64,000 nt of DNA from Rhizobium ruizarguesonis (lineage in GTDB: Bacteria > Pseudomonadota > Alphaproteobacteria > Rhizobiales > Rhizobiaceae). Positions 49,135-57,053 of this stretch are shown piece after piece. The notes beneath the pieces were generated by a model. The model ran no database searches. It saw nothing but the letters and a program-made list of their open reading frames with translations, and was not told the DNA's origin. The position numbers and the translations under genes were made by a program. The DNA lies in the NCBI RefSeq assembly GCF_012349115.1, contig NZ_PQIG01000089.1:186001-250000 (forward strand), given 5' to 3'. Positions within the stretch are counted from its first letter, which is position 1. Every line of letters starts with the position of its first letter.

Positions 49135-50403
49135 ATGAGTGGCCATTCCAGCTACGAGCCATCAACCGGCCTCGAGAAATGGGTCGATGCGCGCCTTCCA
49201 CTGCCGCGCATGGTCTATGACAGCTTCATCGCCTATCCGGTTCCGCGTAACCTGAATTATGCCTACACTTTCGGCGCCATGCTCGCCGTCATGCTGGTGG
49301 TGCAGATCCTGACGGGCGTCACACTCGCCATGCATTACGCTGCCGAATCGTCGGTCGCCTTCAACTCCGTTGAAAAGATCATGCGCGACGTCAACCACGG
49401 CTGGCTGCTGCGCTATATGCATGCCAACGGCGCGTCCTTCTTCTTCGTCGCGGTGTACCTGCACATTGCCCGCGGCCTCTATTACGGCTCCTACAAGGCG
49501 CCGCGCGAAATCCTCTGGATCCTCGGCGTGGTCATCTACCTCCTGATGATGGCGACCGGCTTCATGGGCTACGTTCTGCCCTGGGGCCAGATGTCCTTCT
49601 GGGGCGCCACCGTCATCACCGGCTTCTTCTCGGCTTTCCCGCTGGTCGGCGAATGGGTGCAGCAGTTCCTACTCGGCGGTTTCGCGGTCGAAAACCCGAC
49701 CCTGAACCGCTTCTTCTCGCTGCACTACCTGCTGCCGTTCATGATCGCCGGTGTCGTCATCCTGCACATCTGGGCGCTGCACGTCGTCGGCCAGACGAAC
49801 CCGACGGGCGTCGAGGTCAAGACGAAGACGGATACGGTGCGCTTCACGCCTTATGCGACGATGAAGGATGCTCTCGGCGTCTCAATCTTCCTGCTGGTCT
49901 ACGCCTATTTCGTCTTCTACCTGCCGAACTTCCTCGGCCACGCCGACAACTACATCCCGGCCGACCCGTTGAAGACGCCGGCCCACATAGTTCCGGAATG
50001 GTACTTCCTGCCGTTCTACGCGATGCTGCGTTCGATCACCTTCAACGTCGGTCCGATCGACTCCAAGCTTGGCGGCGTGCTCGTGATGTTCGGCGCGATC
50101 ATCGTGCTGTTCTTCCTGCCCTGGCTCGATACGTCGAAGGTGCGCTCGGCCGTCTACCGCCCCTGGTACAAGCTGTTCTACTGGCTGTTCGTGATCAATG
50201 CGATCATCCTCGGCTGGCTCGGCTCGCAGCCGGCAGAAGGCTTGTACACCACGATCTCGCAGATCTGCACGCTCCTCTACTTCGCTTTCTTCCTGGTCGC
50301 GATGCCGGTTCTCGGCTTGGTGGAAACACCGCGCCGCATCCCGAACTCGATCACCGAAGCGGTGCTCGAAAAGCGCAACATGACCGCAGCGGTCAAGGCA
50401 TAA
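49135..50403 (+). CDS. petB: Cytochrome b of the bc1 complex
   Basis: The 422-residue integral membrane protein has eight hydrophobic spans and carries the two b haems, with His pairs in TFGAMLAVMLVVQILTGVTL-type and LHYLLPFMIAGVVILHIWAL regions. It also has the Qo-site PEWYFLPFYAMLRS segment. It oxidises and reduces quinone to drive proton transfer. It follows petA by 14 bases and precedes petC by 25. The fused full-length (not split) form is usual for alphaproteobacteria. Confidence 0.97.
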   Translation: MSGHSSYEPSTGLEKWVDARLPLPRMVYDSFIAYPVPRNLNYAYTFGAMLAVMLVVQILTGVTLAMHYAAESSVAFNSVEKIMRDVNHGWLLRYMHANGASFFFVAVYLHIARGLYYGSYKAPREILWILGVVIYLLMMATGFMGYVLPWGQMSFWGATVITGFFSAFPLVGEWVQQFLLGGFAVENPTLNRFFSLHYLLPFMIAGVVILHIWALHVVGQTNPTGVEVKTKTDTVRFTPYATMKDALGVSIFLLVYAYFVFYLPNFLGHADNYIPADPLKTPAHIVPEWYFLPFYAMLRSITFNVGPIDSKLGGVLVMFGAIIVLFFLPWLDTSKVRSAVYRPWYKLFYWLFVINAIILGWLGSQPAEGLYTTISQICTLLYFAFFLVAMPVLGLVETPRRIPNSITEAVLEKRNMTAAVKA

Positions 50404-50428
50404 GCGAGCGACGGAAGGGAATAGAAAT

Positions 50429-51313
50429 ATGAAAACGCTTGTTACAAGCATTCTCTCGTTCGCATTCGCCGCCGGTCTCGGCAGTGCGGTGCTGGCCCAG
50501 GAGGCGACGCCCGCCAACGGCGCGGCTGCGGCCCATCACGAGGAAAGTGCGACACCGCACTATCCGCTGAAGGAGCCGAAGGAGGAGGAATGGACTTTTG
50601 CCGGTCCGTTCGGCCATTACGACAAGAGTCAGCTTCAGCGTGGCCTCAAGGTCTATACCGAAGTCTGTTCCGCCTGCCACTCGATGAACCTCGTGCCCTT
50701 CCGCATGCTCGACGAACTCGGTTATTCCGAGGCGCAGGTGAAGGCTTTCGCTGCGAACTACGAGGTTCAGGACGGCCCGAACGCCGCCGGTGAAATGTTT
50801 ACCCGCAAAGCGGTGCCATCCGATCACTTCCCGGCGCCTTTCGCCAATGCAGAGGCGGCGGCGGCTTCCAACAACGGCGCGGCTCCGCCCGACTTTTCGC
50901 TGATTGCGAAGGCTCGCGAAGTCGAGCGCGGCTTCCCGCAATTCGTCTTCGACATTTTCACGCAGTATCAGGAAGGTGGCCCGGATTACATCCATTCGCT
51001 GCTGACCGGTTATGAAGAGCCGCCGGCCGGTTTCCAGGTGCCGCAGGGCGGACATTATAACCCCTATTTCCACGCTGCGGCCGTCCTTGCCATGCCGAAG
51101 CCGCTCTCCGATGGCCAGGTGACCTATGACGATGGTGCGCCGGCGACGGTCGACCAGTATTCGAAGGACGTCTCCGCCTTCCTGATGTGGGCCGCCGAGC
51201 CGCATCTCGAGGAACGCAAGCGTACGGGCTTCATGGTCATGATCTTCCTCTTGATCTTCACGGTGCTGATCTACCTGACGAAGCGGTCGATCTACGCCAA
51301 CAAGGAACACTGA
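50429..51313 (+). CDS. petC: Cytochrome c1
   Basis: The 294-residue protein has a signal peptide (cleavage near VLAQEA, residue 24), a single haem-c motif CSACH (residues 80-84), a Met ligand in the later part, and a C-terminal membrane anchor (FMVMIFLLIFTVLIYLTKRS). It receives electrons from the Rieske protein and passes them to cytochrome c. An Ala/Glu/His-rich insert follows the signal peptide. It closes the petABC operon, with a terminator 20 bases downstream. Confidence 0.97.
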   Translation: MKTLVTSILSFAFAAGLGSAVLAQEATPANGAAAAHHEESATPHYPLKEPKEEEWTFAGPFGHYDKSQLQRGLKVYTEVCSACHSMNLVPFRMLDELGYSEAQVKAFAANYEVQDGPNAAGEMFTRKAVPSDHFPAPFANAEAAAASNNGAAPPDFSLIAKAREVERGFPQFVFDIFTQYQEGGPDYIHSLLTGYEEPPAGFQVPQGGHYNPYFHAAAVLAMPKPLSDGQVTYDDGAPATVDQYSKDVSAFLMWAAEPHLEERKRTGFMVMIFLLIFTVLIYLTKRSIYANKEH

Positions 51314-51333
51314 GCGGTTCCCGATCGACATTC

Positions 51334-51360
51334 AAAAGGCGGCCTCGGGCCGCCTTTTTT
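51334..51360 (+). terminator. Terminator of the petABC operon
   Basis: AAAAGGCGGC pairs with GCCGCCTTTT around a CTCGG loop and is followed by further T residues. It lies 21 bases after the petC stop and separates petABC from apt. Confidence 0.9.
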
Positions 51361-51428
51361 GTTGGTTCCGCCCCTGGCAATTGATAGGGTGCGGCCAGTT
51401 TCATGCCCTCGCAGAATATGGACTTTCC

Positions 51429-51971
51429 ATGGACAATACGACTTCGGAGCTCGCAGCCAGCATCCGCTCCATTCCCGACTATCCCAAGCCCGGCATCATT
51501 TTCCGTGATATCACCACGCTGCTCGGCAACCCACGCGCTTTCCGCAGGGCGGTTGACGAACTGGTGCAGCCCTATGCTGGCACCAAGATCGACAAGATCG
51601 CCGGCATGGAGGCGCGCGGCTTCATTCTGGGCGGTGCGGTGGCCCACCAGCTTTCCTCGGGCTTCGTGCCGATCCGCAAGAAGGGCAAACTGCCGCACGA
51701 GACCGTGCGCATCGCCTACAGCCTGGAATACGGCGTCGACGAGATGGAGATGCATCGCGATGCGGTGCAGCCCGGCGAGAAGGTGATCCTGGTCGACGAC
51801 CTGATCGCCACCGGCGGCACGGCCGTCGGCGCAACGAAGCTGCTGCGCCAGATCGGCGCGGAAGTGGTCGGCGCCTGCTTCGTCATCGACCTGCCGGATC
51901 TCGGCGGCCGCAGGAAGCTGGAAGAACTCGGCGTTATCGTGCACACGCTGGTCGAATTTTCCGGGCATTAG
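51429..51971 (+). CDS. apt: Adenine phosphoribosyltransferase
   Basis: The 180-residue enzyme salvages adenine by joining it to PRPP. It has PGIIFRDITTLL, the EARGFILGGAVA adenine-site segment and the PRPP loop VILVDDLIATGGTA. The ATG at 51429 is the family start (MDNTTSELAASIRSIPDYPK); a longer frame from 51381 is not needed. A repeat element begins directly at its stop codon. It is cytosolic and stands alone after the petABC terminator. Confidence 0.95.
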   Translation: MDNTTSELAASIRSIPDYPKPGIIFRDITTLLGNPRAFRRAVDELVQPYAGTKIDKIAGMEARGFILGGAVAHQLSSGFVPIRKKGKLPHETVRIAYSLEYGVDEMEMHRDAVQPGEKVILVDDLIATGGTAVGATKLLRQIGAEVVGACFVIDLPDLGGRRKLEELGVIVHTLVEFSGH

Positions 51972-52032
51972 ATCAAAGAAATAGAGCATGATGTCGTCCG
52001 AAAACCGCTCACACTTTTCGGCATCATGCTCC
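51971..52032 (+). repeat. ATCAAAGAA-type interspersed repeat, copy 2
   Basis: GATCAAAGAAATAGAGCATG, then CGAAAACCGCTC, then CGGCATCATGCTC; the GAGCATGATG and CATCATGCTC arms pair to form a hairpin. It matches 22771-22824 and starts on the last base of the apt stop codon. This kind of element is frequent in Rhizobium chromosomes. Confidence 0.75.
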
Positions 52033-52056
52033 GAACCACTTCCATTGCGGGCGGCG

Positions 52057-52524
52057 TCAGTCGAATTCGAGGACGCCGCTTTCGAAGCGGATAACGGGAT
52101 CGCCGTTTTGATTGACGCCTTCGCAGAGGATCGTGTTGACGTGCCAGCCCGGCCGTGAGGCGAGCGCCCGGCTGGAGAGCAAGGCGACGGAATAGGTCAC
52201 GTCATCGTCGACGAACACCGGCCGCAGCCATTGCAGCTTCTGAAAACCCGGTGAGGGGCCGAGCTTCGGTGCTGTCAGGCCCTTTTCCGCGAGTGCTGCG
52301 CTCTGCCTTTCCCAAAAGGCAATGAAAGTCTGCATCCAGGCGGCCGTCGTGTGCCAGCCGGAGGCGCAGAGATCGCCGAAGAGGCTTTCCTTTGCCGCCT
52401 GCCTGTCGATATGAAAACGCTGTGGATCGAAGCGCTTGGCGAAGCGGATGATGCTTTCCTCGGTGAAGGTGTAGCTGCCGATCTCGGCCTTCTCGCCGAC
52501 GGTGTAGAGGTCGGACATTTTCAT
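52057..52524 (-). CDS. MaoC-like hotdog-fold dehydratase (second of pair)
   Basis: The 155-residue protein has the MaoC hydratase motif FDPQRFHIDRQAA and the following ASGWHTTAAWMQ, as its neighbour does. The two overlap by four bases (ATGA) and read the same way, so they are probably co-translated and may form a heterodimer, as MaoC pairs sometimes do. It would hydrate or dehydrate an acyl-CoA or similar thioester. No other fatty-acid or polyketide gene is near, so the substrate is unknown. Confidence 0.85.
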   Translation of the reverse strand: MKMSDLYTVGEKAEIGSYTFTEESIIRFAKRFDPQRFHIDRQAAKESLFGDLCASGWHTTAAWMQTFIAFWERQSAALAEKGLTAPKLGPSPGFQKLQWLRPVFVDDDVTYSVALLSSRALASRPGWHVNTILCEGVNQNGDPVIRFESGVLEFD

Positions 52525-52985
52525 GCTGATGTCTCCGGGCGCATGCGGAGCATGACCGAATTTTCTGAGACCAAGACGAGTTGGCCTCGCTGGTTTTCCA
52601 CCTCATGGCGGAACTTGACGATGCCCATGCCGGGCCGCGAGCGCATCGGCCGGGATTCGAGCACAGTCGAATGGCCCGACAGCGTGTCGCCGGCAAGGAC
52701 AGGCTTGCGCCATTCCATCAAATCGATACCAGGCGCGCCCTCGGCGAGCGCGGTCAGGAGATAGCTGTCGGCCATCATGCGCATGAACATCGAAGAGGTG
52801 TGCCAGCCGGAGGCGGCAAGCCCGCCGAGAATGCTGGCGCGGCCGGCAGCCTCATCAAGATGCATCGGCTGCGGGTCGAATTCGCTTGCGAACTCAATGA
52901 TTTCCTCGGTGGTTACCGGCTTCGGGCCGAGCACGAAGCGGCGGCCGGGCCGGAAATCCTCAAAGGAAAGCTTTTCTGCCGACAT
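52521..52985 (-). CDS. MaoC-like hotdog-fold dehydratase (first of pair)
   Basis: The 154-residue protein carries FDPQPMHLDEAAGRASILGG and ASGWHTSSMFMR, the catalytic Asp/His region of the MaoC hotdog fold. The start at 52985 has GGGAGGAG upstream; an in-frame ATG at 53012 is rejected. Its stop overlaps the next gene by four bases. The pair are alike enough to be paralogues. It is divergent from the membrane protein at 53067. Confidence 0.87.
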   Translation of the reverse strand: MSAEKLSFEDFRPGRRFVLGPKPVTTEEIIEFASEFDPQPMHLDEAAGRASILGGLAASGWHTSSMFMRMMADSYLLTALAEGAPGIDLMEWRKPVLAGDTLSGHSTVLESRPMRSRPGMGIVKFRHEVENQRGQLVLVSENSVMLRMRPETSA

Positions 52986-53066
52986 TCGCTCCTCCCGCCA
53001 TATGCAGCGCACAATGCTTACAATAGCATCCGCGCGGGCTCAATGATTCCGGGGAGATAAACCGGT

Positions 53067-54161
53067 ATGACGGAACTGAGATCGATACTCGACGAAGCTG
53101 CACGCCAGGGGCTGATTTCGCCGGAGGCGGGCGGGCGGCTTTTGCCGTTTCTGGCCGAGCGCGGCGTCACCGTCATAGAGGCGCGGCCGGCAATGGCAGC
53201 GCAGGAAGAGCAGGCCTGGTCGGATACCGAGACACCGCGTTTCGTGCGCGGCTTTCACGATGTGCTGATCACGATCGGTGTCGTCGTGGCGCTCGGCGGC
53301 CTCTGGGGGCTTGCCGCACTTTATGCCGTGCTGCCTGCGATCATTGTGCTTTCGGAGATCCTGGTGCGCCGGCAGCGGCTTGCCCTGCCGGCCGTCAGCC
53401 TGACGATCGCGCTGTTCTGCTGGACATTCCTGCTGATGTCCTTCTTCTTCAAGCCGATAACATCCGCTTTCAACGGGGCGGAGGCGACGCAGTTCGTTGC
53501 CGGCTTCCCTATCATTCTCGGCGCCTATTATGTCCGCTATCGGGTGCCGTTGGCGTTGGCGCTCTGCATCATGTCGGCCCTTGCTTTCGTCCTCACCCTA
53601 CTTTTGCGGCTCATGCAATGGGCGAGCGGGGATCCGCAATTCTTCGCCAACCATCCCGTCTTGCTCGCGGTGGTCTGCCTCGTTTGCGCGCTCGGGCTCT
53701 TTGCAACGGCGCTGTATTTCGACCTTGGCGATCGGATGCGCCGGACGACACGCTCCGATATCGCCTTCTGGCTTCATCTGGGTGCTGCACCGGCGCTGCT
53801 CTTCAGCGTCCGCCTGCTGATTTCGTTCGACGGCAATTTGCTGGATGTTGCCCAGACGGTTTCGATCAAGACGCCGATCATCGTTATCAGCGTTGGGGTG
53901 CTGATGCTGATCGGCCTTGTCATCGACCGGCGCGCCTTCGTCACGTCTGGACTGCTGTCGCTCGGTTTTGCGATCTACGGCATTTTCCGACAGGGAAGTG
54001 CGACGGTTGATACCTATATCTTCACGACGCTGATCGTCGTCGGGGCGATCGTGCTCGTCATAGGAACGGGCTGGATGCCGCTGCGCCGCATCGTGCTGCG
54101 GGCGCTGCCGGACGCCATTTCGCAAAGACTGCCGCCGGCCATCTTAGGGGCAACTCCGTAA
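53067..54161 (+). CDS. Multi-pass membrane protein (DUF2157-like)
   Basis: The 364-residue protein has a soluble N-terminal 60 residues (TELRSILDEAARQGLISPEA) and then about ten hydrophobic spans to residue 345. The layout of an N-terminal helical segment followed by many short spans resembles DUF2157 membrane proteins. The function is unknown. It is a single gene between the MaoC pair and ychF; a perfect palindrome follows its stop and may end transcription for both it and the convergent ychF. Confidence 0.75.
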   Translation: MTELRSILDEAARQGLISPEAGGRLLPFLAERGVTVIEARPAMAAQEEQAWSDTETPRFVRGFHDVLITIGVVVALGGLWGLAALYAVLPAIIVLSEILVRRQRLALPAVSLTIALFCWTFLLMSFFFKPITSAFNGAEATQFVAGFPIILGAYYVRYRVPLALALCIMSALAFVLTLLLRLMQWASGDPQFFANHPVLLAVVCLVCALGLFATALYFDLGDRMRRTTRSDIAFWLHLGAAPALLFSVRLLISFDGNLLDVAQTVSIKTPIIVISVGVLMLIGLVIDRRAFVTSGLLSLGFAIYGIFRQGSATVDTYIFTTLIVVGAIVLVIGTGWMPLRRIVLRALPDAISQRLPPAILGATP

Positions 54162-54169
54162 ATCTTACG

Positions 54170-54204
54170 ATTTCGCCCAAACCGCTGAGCGATTTGGGCG
54201 AAAT
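54170..54204. terminator. Palindrome between convergent genes
   Basis: ATTTCGCCCAAA (54170-54181) and TTTGGGCGAAAT (54193-54204) pair perfectly over 12 bases around an 11-base loop. It lies between the membrane protein gene and ychF, which point at each other. The AT-rich ends would give short U/A runs on both strands. Confidence 0.6.
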
Positions 54205-54233
54205 GAATTGATCGGGATAGCGACAGTTTCCGT

Positions 54234-55337
54234 TCAGGTGTTGAAGCGGAAATGGATGACGTCGCCGTCCTGGACGACGTATTCCTTGCCTTCGTCGCGC
54301 GCCTTGCCGGCATCCTTGGCGCCGACTTCGCCGTTGTATTTGATATAGTCGTCATAGGCGATGGTGTTGGCGCGGATGAAGCCACGCTCGAAATCCGAAT
54401 GGATGACGCCGGCGGCCTGCGGCGCCTTGGTGCCGCGCTCGATCGTCCAGGCGCGCGTTTCCTTCGGGCCGACGGTGAAATAGGTGATCAGGTGGAGCAG
54501 CTTGTAGCCGGCGCGGATCAGCCGGTCGAGGCCCGCCTCGTCAAGGTCGAGGGCGGAGAGGAATTCCTTGGCTTCCTCCTCGGGAAGCTGGGCGACCTCA
54601 GACTCGATCGCCGCCGAGATAGTGACGGTTTCAGCACCCTGCTCCTTCGCCATGACAGCGACGGCCTCGGTGAATTCGTTGCCGGTCGAGGCATCGCCTT
54701 CGGCGACGTTGCAGACGTAGAGCACCGGATGTGAAGTCAGAAGATTGAGGCTCTTGAGGATGACGATTTCTTCCGCGTCGAGCGTCGACAGCAGCGTGCG
54801 CACCGGCTTGCCTTCGTTGAGCAGCTTCAGCGAGGCTTCCATGATCGGCAGCATCGCCACCGAATCCTTGTCCTTGCCGGTGGCGCGCTTGCGGGTCTGC
54901 TCGGTGCGGCGCTCCAGGCTTTCGAGGTCGGCAAGCATCAGCTCGGTCTCGATCGTCTCGGCATCGGCAACGGGATTGATGCGGCCTTCGACATGCGTGA
55001 TGTCGCTGTCTTCGAAGCAGCGCAGCACATGCACGATAGCATCGACCTCGCGGATATTGGCGAGGAACTGGTTGCCGAGGCCCTCACCCTTCGAGGCGCC
55101 GCGCACCAGGCCGGCGATGTCGACGAAGGAGATGCGGGTCGGGATCAGTTCCTTCGACTTGGCGATATCGGCAAGCTTGCGCATGCGCGGATCCGGCACG
55201 GCGACTTCGCCGGTGTTCGGCTCGATGGTGCAGAAGGGATAATTCGCCGCCTGTGCCGCCGCCGTCTTGGTGAGCGCGTTGAAGAGGGTCGATTTGCCGA
55301 CATTCGGCAGGCCGACGATACCGCATTTGAAGCCCAT
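54234..55337 (-). CDS. ychF: Redox-regulated ATPase YchF
   Basis: The 367-residue Obg-family ATPase has P-loop GLPNVGKSTLFNALT, DIAGLVRGASKGEGLGN and a C-terminal TGS domain (TYFTVGPKETRAWTIERG, DFERGFIRANTI). It binds ribosomes and prefers ATP. The ATG at 55337 (MGFKCGIVGLPN) is the family start; an in-frame ATG four codons earlier is possible. A long open frame runs on to 55868 but is only the antisense of the vapB gene. It is convergent with the membrane protein and divergent from vapBC. Confidence 0.96.
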   Translation of the reverse strand: MGFKCGIVGLPNVGKSTLFNALTKTAAAQAANYPFCTIEPNTGEVAVPDPRMRKLADIAKSKELIPTRISFVDIAGLVRGASKGEGLGNQFLANIREVDAIVHVLRCFEDSDITHVEGRINPVADAETIETELMLADLESLERRTEQTRKRATGKDKDSVAMLPIMEASLKLLNEGKPVRTLLSTLDAEEIVILKSLNLLTSHPVLYVCNVAEGDASTGNEFTEAVAVMAKEQGAETVTISAAIESEVAQLPEEEAKEFLSALDLDEAGLDRLIRAGYKLLHLITYFTVGPKETRAWTIERGTKAPQAAGVIHSDFERGFIRANTIAYDDYIKYNGEVGAKDAGKARDEGKEYVVQDGDVIHFRFNT

Positions 55338-55445
55338 GGCTTGATCCATATCTATTGGTAACTTTGCCCTGCCTATGCGGGAATGGCCGCCCTGGGTCAA
55401 GGGTTCGCAACATGAATTGAAAAAGCTGAGGCGCTCGGATTGAAG

Positions 55446-55465
55446 GTAAGGCGATTTAGCCTTAC
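55446..55465. promoter_or_regulatory. Palindromic operator before vapBC
   Basis: GTAAGGC (55446-55452) and GCCTTAC (55459-55465) form perfect arms with a six-base spacer, 26 bases before the vapB start. Toxin-antitoxin operons are typically self-repressed by the antitoxin-toxin complex at such a palindrome. Binding here is inferred. Confidence 0.6.
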
Positions 55466-55490
55466 TTTTGGAGCAAAGGATACCATCAGC

Positions 55491-55769
55491 ATGGCAACTC
55501 TGACTGTGACGGCAAAGGGGCAGGTCACCCTGAAAAAGGAGGTGCTTCAGCATCTCGGCGTCAGGCCCGGCGACAAGATCGATGTCGATCTCCTGCCTGG
55601 CGGCAAACTTGAGGTCATTGCTGTTAAGAGGCGGCCGGTCGCCGGCTCGGTGGAAAGCTTCTTCGGGAGTCTGGAGAACAAGGAGAATATTCATGCGACG
55701 CTCGAAGAGATCGATGAGGCCATAAAGGCGGGCTGGGCAGGCGAGGTCGGCGTCGACAATGATCGTTGA
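55491..55769 (+). CDS. vapB: AbrB-type antitoxin of a VapBC module
   Basis: The 92-residue protein starts MATLTVTAKGQVTLKKEVLQ, the swapped-hairpin AbrB/SpoVT DNA-binding fold, and continues with RPGDKIDVDLLPGGKLEVI. The C-terminal half (from about residue 45) would wrap the toxin. The ATG at 55491 has AAGGA upstream. It overlaps the toxin start by 11 bases. It should bind the palindrome at 55446 and neutralise the PIN toxin. Confidence 0.9.
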   Translation: MATLTVTAKGQVTLKKEVLQHLGVRPGDKIDVDLLPGGKLEVIAVKRRPVAGSVESFFGSLENKENIHATLEEIDEAIKAGWAGEVGVDNDR

Positions 55770-56157
55770 TACGAATGTGCTCGTACGTTCGGCCGTGCAC
55801 GACAATCCGAAGCAAACTGAGCGTGCAAGGACGTTCATGCGCGAGGCCGAACGCCTGTTCATTTCCAATCTGACGTTTTGCGAATTCGTCTGGGTCGCCA
55901 GCCGGGTCTATCGCAAGAGCGCTTCAGAGATCTCAGCGGCCATCCGGCTGCTGATATCGGACAGGAAGGTTGTCTACGACAGAGTTGCCGTCGAAGCCGG
56001 ATTATCCTGTCTCGATGCTGGCGGGGATTTCGCCGACGGCATCATCGTCTTCGAAGGTCGCAGACTTGGCGGCGAAACATTCGTGACATTCGACAAGAAG
56101 GCTGCCGCAATCCTGGAAAAAGCCGGCCAGAATTGCCTCCTGCTCTCCGCGGAATAA
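55759..56157 (+). CDS. vapC: PIN-domain toxin VapC
   Basis: The 132-residue protein is a metal-dependent ribonuclease of the PIN fold. The acidic residues are Asp4 (MIVDTNVLV), Glu42 (FCEFVWVA), Asp93 (FADGIIV) and Asp112 (TFDKKA), all present, so it should be active. Its start lies inside the antitoxin gene. It likely cuts tRNA or rRNA when freed, slowing growth; the target is unknown. Confidence 0.9.
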   Translation: MIVDTNVLVRSAVHDNPKQTERARTFMREAERLFISNLTFCEFVWVASRVYRKSASEISAAIRLLISDRKVVYDRVAVEAGLSCLDAGGDFADGIIVFEGRRLGGETFVTFDKKAAAILEKAGQNCLLLSAE

Positions 56158-56252
56158 CACTCCGTCATTGAACTGCCGTGCTTACGGTGCAATATATTGG
56201 TGGCGGATGTATTCTCCGCCTTTTCCATGTCATCAACGGGTGGATTTTTCCG

Positions 56253-56564
56253 ATGAGTGACAATGACATTGCCCTGAAACCGAAGGCCAAAGTGAAGCTC
56301 AAGCTGGACAAGCCGAAGCTCTACAAGGTCATTCTCGTCAATGACGATTATACGCCGCGCGAATTGGTGATCATGATCCTGAAGGCCGTCTTCCGCATGA
56401 GCGAGGAGACCGGCTACCGGGTGATGATGACGGCGCACAAGCTGGGTTCCTGCGTGGTCGTGGTCTGCGTCAGGGACATCGCCGAGACCAAGGCCAAGGA
56501 AGGCATCGACCTTGCCAAGGGCATGGGCTTTCCGCTGATGTTCACCACCGAACCGGAGGAATAG
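56253..56564 (+). CDS. clpS: ClpS-type adaptor (ClpS2-like)
   Basis: The 103-residue adaptor delivers N-degron proteins to ClpAP. It has YKVILVNDDYTPRELVIMIL and HKLGSCVVVVCVRDIAETKA. Compared with ordinary ClpS, the Met of the N-degron pocket is replaced around TPREL, and the His-x-x-G loop is changed. This matches the second, more selective ClpS of Agrobacterium-type bacteria. The ATG at 56253 is the family start; an in-frame ATG at 56178 adds unlike residues. It follows vapBC by 95 bases. Confidence 0.92.
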   Translation: MSDNDIALKPKAKVKLKLDKPKLYKVILVNDDYTPRELVIMILKAVFRMSEETGYRVMMTAHKLGSCVVVVCVRDIAETKAKEGIDLAKGMGFPLMFTTEPEE

Positions 56565-56595
56565 GCGCTTTCCGAGGGCCGCCGCGAATATGGAG

Positions 56596-57048
56596 TCAGG
56601 GCCGGCGGATCTGATAGCCGGTCTTTTCCTGCACGAAACCGCAATTCTCATAGAAGCGCAACGTTGCCGGATTCTTGGAGCCGGTAAGCAGCATCACCTT
56701 GTAGCATCCGGCGTTCCAGGCCTCGGCGACCGCGTGGCCGATGACGGTGCGGGCATAACCGCGCTTGCGATGATCGGCATGGGTGACGACGTTTTCGATG
56801 AGCGCATAGGGCGCGCCGTTCCGTGTCAGGTTCGGCACGACGACGCTTGTGACGGTGGCGACGGCGACCTCACCCGCAACACCGATGAAGACGGTCATGC
56901 CGGGCTGGGCCAGGATGGCGGAAAAGCGTTCCTCGGCACTGGCCTCGTCAAGAACCGGATCGGTGGGGTTCAGCTGGCGGTAGAGGGCCAGGAGACCGGG
57001 AAGATCGCCGCGGACTGCGGGCCGGATGATGACGTCTCCATCCGGCAT
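56596..57048 (-). CDS. GNAT N-acetyltransferase
   Basis: The 150-residue protein has the N-terminal IRPAVRGDLPGLLALYRQL, the acetyl-CoA loop HADHRKRGYARTVIGHAV (R-x-x-G-x-G/A) and LRFYENCGFVQEKTGY. It is a standard small GNAT of unknown substrate. Its start overlaps the pth stop region, with AAGGGCG upstream, so the two are probably co-transcribed. It is convergent with clpS. Confidence 0.88.
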   Translation of the reverse strand: MPDGDVIIRPAVRGDLPGLLALYRQLNPTDPVLDEASAEERFSAILAQPGMTVFIGVAGEVAVATVTSVVVPNLTRNGAPYALIENVVTHADHRKRGYARTVIGHAVAEAWNAGCYKVMLLTGSKNPATLRFYENCGFVQEKTGYQIRRP

Positions 57049-57053
57049 CAAGC

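Noticed and set aside
55338..55868. N-terminal extension of ychF to 55868
   Set aside because: It lies antisense to vapB and lacks similarity to YchF, whose family start is at 55337.
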